This document shows, piece after piece, positions 1 to 5,229 of a stretch of DNA of 6,360 nt (positions within the stretch are counted from its first letter, which is position 1; each line of letters begins with the position of its first letter). This DNA is from Candidatus Nitrosopumilus sp. (GTDB taxonomy: Archaea > Thermoproteota > Nitrososphaeria > Nitrososphaerales > Nitrosopumilaceae), in the NCBI GenBank assembly GCA_011055585.1, contig DRGT01000168.1, forward strand, positions 1 through 6,360, in the 5' to 3' direction. The notes below the pieces were generated by a model. That model ran no database searches. It saw nothing but the letters and a program-made list of their open reading frames with translations, and had not been told where the DNA came from. The position numbers were made by a program, and so were the translations under genes.

Positions 1-149
1 TGACAGTTGGAACTGGCAATTGCAGAGTTTGTGGAAAACAGGTTATATTTGAATATGAGGGAAAAACGTTAACTACGGAGATTCTTGATAAACAAAAATG
101 TAGTGATTCAAGATGTCATGGCGTAGGATTACTCCCACCACGATTATGA
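1..149 (+). CDS. Small Cys-pair (zinc-ribbon-like) protein, 5' end at or beyond window edge
   Basis: An open frame enters from the left edge and reads 48 codons to a TGA at 147-149. The visible peptide has a CxxCGK knuckle (CRVCGK) near its start and a second pair in CSDSRCH about 23 residues later. This is the spacing of a small zinc ribbon, with the His after the last Cys as a possible alternative ligand. The first two bases of the window are TG and form the end of the codon before Thr. If the missing base is A, G or T, that codon would be a start and the whole protein would be about 49 residues. Otherwise this is the C-terminal zinc finger of a longer protein. No catalytic motif is visible. 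Small proteins of this kind are common in archaea and usually bind nucleic acid or protein, but no specific role can be assigned. Metal binding is inferred from the Cys spacing only. Confidence 0.55.
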   Translation, partial: TVGTGNCRVCGKQVIFEYEGKTLTTEILDKQKCSDSRCHGVGLLPPRL

Positions 150-159
150 TTCTTAGTGT

Positions 160-246
160 TTACTTGAAAGGTAATAAAATAGAGACTGCAATGTACACTA
201 CAATAGCAGTAATTGCCATTCCAATACAGTAACCAGCACCCTTCAT
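160..246 (-). CDS. Possible 28-residue single-span membrane peptide
   Basis: The minus strand carries an ATG at 246 reading 28 codons to TAA at 160-162. The peptide starts MKGAGYCIGM and continues with an uninterrupted hydrophobic stretch rich in Ile, Val and Ala (residues 8-26), ending in PFK. This is a typical single transmembrane helix with a short basic N-terminus and a Lys at the C-terminus. A TTG two codons upstream would give a 30-residue version. A TATA-like TTTAACTA (271-278, read on the minus strand) is centred about 28 bases before the ATG, fitting a leaderless mRNA. The frame fills the gap between the Cys-pair protein and the divergent zinc-ribbon gene without overlapping either. 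Very short hydrophobic proteins are often accessory subunits of membrane complexes, but nothing here says which. A chance reading frame remains possible. Confidence 0.45.
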   Translation of the reverse strand: MKGAGYCIGMAITAIVVYIAVSILLPFK

Positions 247-270
247 GCGCAAGTAATATGGTAAAACTTT

Positions 271-278
271 TAGTTAAA
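271..278 (-). promoter_or_regulatory. TATA-like box for the minus-strand membrane peptide
   Basis: On the minus strand this reads TTTAACTA, centred about 28 bases before the ATG at 246. Spacing fits archaeal leaderless transcription. The match to a TATA consensus is moderate, and AT-rich background makes such matches common. Confidence 0.35.
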
Positions 279-328
279 TCGGATCTTAATCCTGAAAATT
301 CTTAATTCTTAGAACATTATAACCCAAA

Positions 329-336
329 CTTAAAAT
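329..336 (+). promoter_or_regulatory. TATA-like box for the 40-residue zinc-ribbon gene
   Basis: CTTAAAAT is centred about 26-27 bases before the ATG at 359. This is the distance from a TATA box to the transcription start in archaea, so transcription would begin at or next to the start codon. No Shine-Dalgarno sequence lies before this ATG, which agrees with a leaderless mRNA. Confidence 0.5.
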
Positions 337-358
337 TAATTTATGAATTGATATTACT

Positions 359-481
359 ATGAGCATACCAATCTCCAGAATTTGTGCTTGTTTCAAATGT
401 GGTTGTGTTTATTCAAAAAAAAGAGCTTCCAATTGCCCAGTTTGTAATGATCCAAGAAGTTCACCAATTGAAAAAGAATGA
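359..481 (+). CDS. 40-residue zinc-ribbon protein
   Basis: The ATG at 359 reads 40 codons to TGA at 479-481. The core is a zinc ribbon: CFKCG (Cys11, Cys14) and CPVC (Cys26, Cys29), with two further Cys at positions 9 and 16. The CxxCG plus CPxC pattern, 11 residues between the knuckles, and a basic loop (Ser-Lys-Lys-Arg) are like the rubredoxin/ribbon fold of many archaeal mini-proteins. The C-terminal ten residues are polar and probably flexible. There is no Shine-Dalgarno, but a TATA-like box lies ~26 bases upstream, so the mRNA is probably leaderless. A run of six T follows shortly after the stop. The gene appears to stand alone between a possible minus-strand peptide gene and the 98-residue gene. 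Zinc binding is inferred from spacing. The function is unknown; nucleic-acid or protein binding is the usual role for such ribbons. Confidence 0.72.
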   Translation: MSIPISRICACFKCGCVYSKKRASNCPVCNDPRSSPIEKE

Positions 482-496
482 GAAAGAATAAGTTAA

Positions 497-502
497 TTTT
501 TT
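497..502 (+). terminator. Oligo-T terminator candidate
   Basis: Six consecutive T follow the stop of the 40-residue zinc-ribbon gene by 15 bases. Archaeal RNA polymerase terminates at T-runs without needing a hairpin. The site lies just before the next TATA box, which supports separate transcription units. Confidence 0.4.
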
Positions 503-506
503 GCGC

Positions 507-514
507 TTTAAATA
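507..514 (+). promoter_or_regulatory. TATA box for the 98-residue gene
   Basis: TTTAAATA is a near-ideal archaeal TATA box, centred 25-26 bases before the GTG at 536. It fixes the GTG as the probable first codon of a leaderless mRNA and argues against the out-of-frame ATG at 534. Confidence 0.6.
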
Positions 515-535
515 ATTCAAGATTCTAGTTTCGAT

Positions 536-832
536 GTGGCATTAGATAATGAGGATAGAGCATTTTTAGAAAAAACCATTGATTTTATAATCAATCAAGT
601 GCCAACCATAATGACGATGGCAAGAACAGATGAATACAAAAAAAATTTTCAATATAAAGATGAGGGGGATGTGGTTTTAGCTCTTTCAATGGGTATTATT
701 TATGGTGGTTTTGTCCAATATTTTATTACAAGACATGAACGTAACATCAATCCAGATGAAACCGCCGAGACTAATGGAGTGATTTTGAGAAGAACAAGAG
801 AAATCAAAGACGCTATTTTCAAGTGTGGTTAA
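536..832 (+). CDS. Conserved-looking hypothetical protein, 98 residues
   Basis: I do not recognise the family. The 98-residue product starts at a GTG (MALDNEDRAF) and ends in KCG. It is predicted to be mostly helical: a charged N-terminal helix (about 5-30), a polar segment with DEYKKNFQYKDEGD (32-45), a hydrophobic segment (about 47-64, VVLALSMGII then YGGFVQYF), then a charged tail with RRTREIKDAI. The hydrophobic segment is short, with Gly and aromatic residues, and could be a buried helix rather than a membrane span. There is no signal peptide and no metal-binding or nucleotide-binding motif. The start is supported by a TTTAAATA box at leaderless distance. It is transcribed alone and converges with the recombinase gene, whose stop is 26 bases away. 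Codon use resembles the neighbours, so it looks like a genuine gene. Confidence 0.75.
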   Translation: MALDNEDRAFLEKTIDFIINQVPTIMTMARTDEYKKNFQYKDEGDVVLALSMGIIYGGFVQYFITRHERNINPDETAETNGVILRRTREIKDAIFKCG

Positions 833-848
833 AAAAGAATAAGAAAAA
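831..848 (-). terminator. T-rich terminator candidate for the recombinase gene
   Basis: Downstream of the recombinase stop, the minus strand has five T (848-844) and then six T (836-831). This is a typical archaeal T-tract terminator. The second run overlaps the stop of the convergent 98-residue gene. A weak 6-bp inverted repeat (AAGAAT 835-840 / ATTCTT 848-853) is superimposed but is too short and AT-rich to rely on. Confidence 0.4.
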
Positions 849-857
849 TTCTTAATT

Positions 858-2042
858 CTAATTTTCTGATTTGGATTTTTTTAGAATTTCTTTGAATTTT
901 TCTGGATCATCTACTAACTTTGAAATCATATCAAGAACTTGTTTTTTATCATCAACTTGTTGAGACTTTAATCTTTGAATCTCTAATTCACTTCGTTTTA
1001 AATCGGAAATTTCTTTTTCTTGGTTTTCAATGATTAGTTTTTGTCTATGCTCTGGCAAAATTGTTAATTCTGATTCTAAATCAGAGTAAAGTTTGGCTAG
1101 TTGGCTGGGCTCATATTCGTAGTAAGTTTTCATGTAGGGATTATGACCTAACAATGCTCCCGAAACTTGAACGCCTAATTTTCTCTCAGCCCTTGTGGCA
1201 AAGAATTTCCTAAACTTATGAAGCGTAATTTTGTGCTTAAGCCCTGAGGATTCCATTTCAGTCAAGCCTACTTTTTTTCGTAATCTCGTGAAATAGGTTT
1301 CCTCTGTTAGTTCTGCACGTCTTACGCCATTGGAATCGGTAAATACTAAATCATCATCTTCTAACTTTGCCAGAATAGGAATTAGTTTTAGTTTTGCTTC
1401 TTTTGAAATGAAAGAATATCTGGCTTGTCTTGTCTTTGTGATTTGGGCAGGTAAGAATATTTTAGCAGGATCAGACTTCATTTCAAAATTTCGTTTTCGT
1501 AATTGTAAAGATTCACCAATTCTAATTCCAGAAGAAACCAGAGTGAGATACAGAGCAGATCTTTTCTCATCTGCGTTACTCACTAAAATATTAATTTCGT
1601 CTCTGGTAATTGGCTGAGGTAATTCCTTTAGTGTTTTTGGTAGAGATACAAAGTGCTTTAACAAATCATTGTCGATTAAGATTTCATTGTATCTCAGAAA
1701 TTGGATAATTTCAGAAAGATAACTTCTAATTGTAATAGGCGATAAATTGGCTTTCTTTTTTGGCGTATACTCGGAGAGCCATTGAACAAAATTGTCTAAA
1801 AACAGGTATAGTTTTTTATTGCCTGTTCCTTCTCGATATGCTTTTTGAATATCTAACTTTAATTTTGCAATAACTCCCAAAGATCTTTTCTTGTAGGACT
1901 CTTGACAGAACCTTTCAAACATTGTAAAACTAACATCAACATGAGCTAGCATTCCCTCTGATCTGGAACGTCGCCAGATATTTTGTCTAAACTGTTCTTG
2001 AATTTTAGAAAAACCCATAGATGAAATTCGGCTGGATTTCAT
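858..2042 (-). CDS. Tyrosine recombinase/integrase with coiled-coil tail
   Basis: This is a 394-residue site-specific DNA recombinase that cuts and rejoins DNA through a Tyr-DNA intermediate. An N-terminal helical core-binding (SAM-like) domain spans about residues 33-125. The catalytic domain (about 140-325) shows the active-site set: Arg174 in SSGIRIGES, Lys203 in ITKTRQ, His275 and Arg278 in HKFRKF, and His300 in LLGHNP. The nucleophilic Tyr is in KTYYEY; Tyr308 fits best because many related archaeal enzymes place it eight residues after His300, but Tyr307 or Tyr310 cannot be excluded. Residues about 331-362 are highly charged (ENQEKEISDLKRSELEIQRL) and probably form a coiled coil. It is longer than Xer proteins (~300 residues), mainly through this tail and the N-terminal extension. 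No stop or frameshift interrupts it, so it is probably active. Its neighbours are ordinary chromosomal genes, with no tRNA or other mobile genes, so a Xer-like or domesticated role is possible. The ATG used here is immediately preceded by an in-frame TAA. An internal ATG at 2018 (Met9) has a better-placed TATA box. Confidence 0.93.
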   Translation of the reverse strand: MKSSRISSMGFSKIQEQFRQNIWRRSRSEGMLAHVDVSFTMFERFCQESYKKRSLGVIAKLKLDIQKAYREGTGNKKLYLFLDNFVQWLSEYTPKKKANLSPITIRSYLSEIIQFLRYNEILIDNDLLKHFVSLPKTLKELPQPITRDEINILVSNADEKRSALYLTLVSSGIRIGESLQLRKRNFEMKSDPAKIFLPAQITKTRQARYSFISKEAKLKLIPILAKLEDDDLVFTDSNGVRRAELTEETYFTRLRKKVGLTEMESSGLKHKITLHKFRKFFATRAERKLGVQVSGALLGHNPYMKTYYEYEPSQLAKLYSDLESELTILPEHRQKLIIENQEKEISDLKRSELEIQRLKSQQVDDKKQVLDMISKLVDDPEKFKEILKKSKSEN

Positions 2043-2048
2043 TTAAAG
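2041..2048 (-). promoter_or_regulatory. TATA-like box at the recombinase 5' end
   Basis: On the minus strand this reads CTTTAAAT, centred about 26 bases before the internal ATG at 2018 (Met9) and overlapping the first ATG at 2042. If it is the true promoter, the protein starts MGFSKIQEQF and is 386 residues long. The alternative, TTATACT at about 2072-2078, would serve the upstream ATG with a leader of roughly seven bases. Confidence 0.45.
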
Positions 2049-2094
2049 ATGGTTCTTCTACACAAAGATGAGTATAACGATGGTAGCTATTACT

Positions 2095-2110
2095 CAAATA
2101 TCCATATATT
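2095..2110 (+). promoter_or_regulatory. TATA-like region for the deaminase-polymerase operon
   Basis: The stretch contains CAAATATC (2095-2102) and CATATATT (2103-2110). The first is about 25 bases before the ATG at 2123, the second about 26 before the in-frame GTG at 2132. Either gives a leaderless mRNA, and the two predict different first residues for dCMP deaminase. The region is shared with the divergent recombinase gene. Confidence 0.45.
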
Positions 2111-2122
2111 GTGGGAATCAAG

Positions 2123-2656
2123 ATGTTTGATGTGAGTAATTCTTTTGAAAGACCCAACTGGAATGAATATTTCATGCTACAGGCTGAGTTGGCAAAACTT
2201 CGCTCAAATTGTATAACACGACAGGTTGGAGCAGTAATTGTCAGAAACCATAGGCAACTTGCTACAGGCTATAATGGAACACCGCCAGGTATCAAAAACT
2301 GCTTTGAAGGGGGCTGTAAAAGATGTAAGCTTAGAATGGAAGGAAAAATTGAATCGGGTGCATCTTTAGACAGGTGTCTGTGTAATCATGCAGAAGCAAA
2401 CGCCATAATGCACTGTGCAATTTTGGGAATCGAAGCTGGTGCTGAGGGCGCCGTGTTGTATACAACTTTTGTTCCTTGTTTAGAATGCACAAAAATGGCA
2501 ATAACCATTGGAATAAAGAAATTCTTTTGTCTTGATTCTTATCCAGAAACAGATTATGGTTTGCTAAAAGAGGCTGGAGTAGAGGTTGTTCAACTAGATA
2601 GATCAAAAATTCAACATTGGGCAAATGAATTAGTTCAGAATTACGATAAAAAGTGA
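2123..2656 (+). CDS. dCMP deaminase (deoxycytidylate deaminase family)
   Basis: This is a cytosolic zinc enzyme that converts dCMP to dUMP, the substrate of thymidylate synthase. With the ATG at 2123 it has 177 residues. The cytidine/deoxycytidylate deaminase signature is complete: His89-Ala-Glu91 in NHAEANAI (zinc ligand and proton shuttle) and Pro118-Cys119-x-x-Cys122 in VPCLECTKM (zinc ligands). The ATGYNGTPPG motif (about 47-56) is typical of the dCMP deaminase/ComEB group. Between the two lies a Cys-rich insert with CFEGGCKRC (Cys60, Cys65, Cys68) and Cys85/Cys87 just before the HAE motif. These could hold a second, structural zinc, as in phage T4 dCMP deaminase. The start is uncertain: GTG 2111, ATG 2123 and GTG 2132 are all in frame, and the conserved part begins at RPNWNEYFM. 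It is the first gene of an operon, with the DNA polymerase start only four bases after its stop. It could also act on related nucleotides. Confidence 0.93.
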   Translation: MFDVSNSFERPNWNEYFMLQAELAKLRSNCITRQVGAVIVRNHRQLATGYNGTPPGIKNCFEGGCKRCKLRMEGKIESGASLDRCLCNHAEANAIMHCAILGIEAGAEGAVLYTTFVPCLECTKMAITIGIKKFFCLDSYPETDYGLLKEAGVEVVQLDRSKIQHWANELVQNYDKK

Positions 2657-2657
2657 T
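2652..2657 (+). promoter_or_regulatory. Shine-Dalgarno sequence for the DNA polymerase gene
   Basis: AGTGAT overlaps the deaminase stop codon and matches five of six bases of the GGTGAT part of the archaeal ribosome-binding sequence. It ends three bases before the ATG at 2661. This supports that ATG rather than the in-frame ATG at 2700 and implies translational coupling. Confidence 0.45.
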
Positions 2658-2660
2658 TTC

Positions 2661-5219
2661 ATGCAAACACAAAGCGAAAACACTGAACGAATAAAATCAA
2701 TGTCACCATCATTACTTGTTTCAGCTACATACAATAATCGAAAAAAAGCAGCAATTTTAAAATTTTATGAACCAAAATCACAAAAAATTATTCTTTGGGA
2801 AGATGAAACAAACCATAAACCATATTGTTATTCGAAATTAAATCCAGAAGAATTAGATTTCCTTAATGAAAGATCTGATGTAATAAAAATTGAATCAGTC
2901 AAACGTTATGACATGTTAAATGATCAAGAAATTAATGTTTCAAAAATAATTGTTGAGGATCCATTAGCAATTGGTGGAACAGCTACTGACAAAAGCATCA
3001 GAAATATAATTGAGACATGGGAATCTGATATCAAATACTATGAGAACTATCTTTATGATAGAGCATTTATTGTTGGAAAATATTACAAAATCGAAGATGG
3101 AAAAATCAAACCTCATGATTTAGAAATTTCTGATGAAGTAAGACTATCATTAAAGAGTCTTCTTTGGGACAAAATTTCAAAAGAAACAATGGTTGATTCA
3201 AAACAATTTGAAGAATACATTTCCGAATGGGCCAATCTTCTAAATCAACCAATTCCGAAAATCAAACGAGTTAGTTTTGATATCGAAGTAGAATCAGAAA
3301 TTAGTAGAATTCCAGACCCCAAAGTTGCAGAAAAAAGAGTTACGGCAATTAGTTTTGCAGCATCTGATGGTCTAAAGCAGGTTTTTGTGCTAAAACGAGC
3401 AGGCATAGATGAAGGCACAAACGAATTGGATTCAGAGGTCAAGGTCGTGTTTTATGATGAGGGAAAAGAAAAGGACATGATTTTTGATGCCTTCAAAATA
3501 ATTTCCAGTTATCCTTTTGTAATAACATACAACGGCGATGAGTTTGATATGCCTTACTTGTATAATCGTGCAGAAAGATTAGGAATCAAAAATTCTGAAA
3601 ATCCATTATACATGATGAGAGATTCCGCAACTTTGAAAGAAGGAGTTCATTTAGATCTCTATAGAACATTATCAAATCGTAGTTTTCAAATCTATGCTTT
3701 TAGCCACAAATACACAAATTTTTCGTTAAACAGTGTATCAAAAGCACTTCTTAATGAAGAAAAAATCGATTATGGGATAGAGCTTGATCAGCTAAGTCTC
3801 TATCAAACAGCCAATTACTGTTTTAATGATTCACGACTTACTTACAAACTTACAAGCTTCAACAACGATGTTTTGATGAATCTACTAGTGATTATTGCAA
3901 GAATAGCAAGAATGCCAATTGATGACATTGCAAGAATGGGTGTTTCACAATGGATTCGAAGCATGTTGTATTATGAACACAGACAACGCAATGCACTAAT
4001 TCCAAGACGTGATGAGATAGAAAGAAAATCATCTGGAGTTGTTACTGATGCCGTAATTAAAAACAAAAAATATCGTGGAGGGCTAGTTGTTGATCCTGTT
4101 GAAGGAATTCACTTTGATGTTACAGTAATGGATTTTGCAAGTCTGTATCCCAGCATAATCAAGGTTAGAAATATTTCATATGAAACTGTGAGATGTCCGC
4201 ATGATGAATGCAAGAAAAACACTATTCCACAATCAAGTCATTGGGTTTGTACTAGAAAAAATGGTATGACATCTCTTTTGATTGGCTCTCTTCGAGATTT
4301 AAGAGTAAATTACTACAAAAGTCTGTCAAAAAGTGAAACATTAACTGAAGAGCAAAGACAGCAGTACACAGTTGTTAGCCAAGCGCTAAAGGTAATTCTA
4401 AACGCAAGCTATGGCGTTATGGGAGCAGAGATATTTCCTCTCTATTTTCTGCCTGCAGCAGATGCAACTACTGCAATAGGCAGACACATAATTTTAGAAA
4501 CCATCAAAAAATGCGAAGAAGCTGGAATTCAGGTTCTTTATGGAGACACCGATTCATTATTTGTCAAAAATCCAACTTCAGAACAAATTAAAAAAGTAAT
4601 CGTTGAGGCGAAGAAAAGCTTTGGTGTTGATTTGGAAGTTGATAAAGAATATCGCTATGTAGTACTAAGTACAAGAAAGAAAAACTATCTCGGTGTTACA
4701 AAATCAGGTAATGTAGATGTCAAAGGATTAACTGGAAAAAAATCACACACACCTCCTTTTATCAAGACATTATTTTACGAGTTATTGGAAATTTTATCCA
4801 AAGTGCAAAATATTGGTGAGTTCGAGAATGCAAAAAAACAAATCAGTGAAAAAATTGCAGAATGGGCAAAAAAAGTTGAAGCAAAGGAAATTCCACTTTC
4901 AGATTTGGCATTTAATGTAATGATTAGTAAAGCACCTTCAGAATATGTAAAAACTGTACCACAGCATATTCGTGCAGCTAAGCTTTTGGAATCAGTTAGA
5001 GAGATTAAAAAAGGCGACATCATTTCATATGTCAAAATATTAAACAAACCAGGAGTAAAGCCCACAGAAATGGCAAGAAAAGACGAAGTTGATTCAAAAA
5101 AATACATGGAATTTATGGAATCAACGCTTGATCAAATTACCTCATCAATGGATCTTGATTTTGATACAATTCTTGGAAAGCCAAAACAAACAGGATTGGA
5201 CGAATATTTCTGGAACTAG
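2661..5219 (+). CDS. polB: Family B DNA polymerase (replicative, archaeal)
   Basis: This is an 852-residue DNA-directed DNA polymerase with 3'-5' proofreading. Exonuclease motifs are intact: Exo I FDIE (Asp207, Glu209), Exo II YNGDEFD (Asn291, Asp296) and Exo III YCFND (Tyr386, Asp390). The linker motif YRGG is at 471-474. Polymerase motif A is DFASLYPS (Asp491), motif B QALKVILNASYG (Lys577, Asn581, Tyr584) and motif C YGDTDS (Asp629, Asp631), followed by KKNYLG (673-678). The C-terminus QTGLDEYF (843-850) is a PIP box that would dock on the sliding clamp PCNA. Cys512, His514, Cys517 and Cys530 in the palm insertion could form a metal site or disulphides. The length is in the normal archaeal range (about 770-900) and no domain is missing. 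The ATG at 2661 has a Shine-Dalgarno; a second ATG at 2700 (Met14) begins the part that resembles the usual archaeal N-terminus (SLLVSATYN). It lies between dCMP deaminase and a SemiSWEET-like gene in one operon. Confidence 0.97.
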   Translation: MQTQSENTERIKSMSPSLLVSATYNNRKKAAILKFYEPKSQKIILWEDETNHKPYCYSKLNPEELDFLNERSDVIKIESVKRYDMLNDQEINVSKIIVEDPLAIGGTATDKSIRNIIETWESDIKYYENYLYDRAFIVGKYYKIEDGKIKPHDLEISDEVRLSLKSLLWDKISKETMVDSKQFEEYISEWANLLNQPIPKIKRVSFDIEVESEISRIPDPKVAEKRVTAISFAASDGLKQVFVLKRAGIDEGTNELDSEVKVVFYDEGKEKDMIFDAFKIISSYPFVITYNGDEFDMPYLYNRAERLGIKNSENPLYMMRDSATLKEGVHLDLYRTLSNRSFQIYAFSHKYTNFSLNSVSKALLNEEKIDYGIELDQLSLYQTANYCFNDSRLTYKLTSFNNDVLMNLLVIIARIARMPIDDIARMGVSQWIRSMLYYEHRQRNALIPRRDEIERKSSGVVTDAVIKNKKYRGGLVVDPVEGIHFDVTVMDFASLYPSIIKVRNISYETVRCPHDECKKNTIPQSSHWVCTRKNGMTSLLIGSLRDLRVNYYKSLSKSETLTEEQRQQYTVVSQALKVILNASYGVMGAEIFPLYFLPAADATTAIGRHIILETIKKCEEAGIQVLYGDTDSLFVKNPTSEQIKKVIVEAKKSFGVDLEVDKEYRYVVLSTRKKNYLGVTKSGNVDVKGLTGKKSHTPPFIKTLFYELLEILSKVQNIGEFENAKKQISEKIAEWAKKVEAKEIPLSDLAFNVMISKAPSEYVKTVPQHIRAAKLLESVREIKKGDIISYVKILNKPGVKPTEMARKDEVDSKKYMEFMESTLDQITSSMDLDFDTILGKPKQTGLDEYFWN

Positions 5220-5229
5220 GTAAAGAAAA

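Noticed and set aside
150..358. tRNA or other structured RNA, or an integrase attachment site, in the longest stretch without a confident gene
   Set aside because: No cloverleaf, T-loop GTTCRA box or CCA-side acceptor pairing could be found on either strand. The only content seen is the possible membrane peptide and promoter-like AT-rich boxes.
835..853. Inverted repeat AAGAAT / ATTCTT between convergent genes as a hairpin terminator
   Set aside because: Only six A/T-rich pairs with a seven-base loop. The T-tracts alone explain termination in archaea, so the hairpin is not needed and may be chance.
1330..1617. 95-codon plus-strand open frame inside the recombinase gene
   Set aside because: It is antisense to the catalytic domain of the recombinase, has low-information composition, no promoter and no recognisable motif. 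It is a shadow frame.
2331..2672. 113-codon minus-strand open frame opposite the deaminase
   Set aside because: It is antisense to a gene with complete catalytic motifs, and its product is unstructured in pattern and has no family resemblance.
3245..3442. 65-codon minus-strand open frame opposite the polymerase exonuclease region
   Set aside because: Antisense to the conserved Exo I region; composition is explained by the complementary strand.
4775..5107. 110-codon minus-strand open frame opposite the polymerase thumb
   Set aside because: Its hydrophobic, Ser- and Phe-rich product arises from Lys/Glu-rich coding on the other strand. No promoter or motif.
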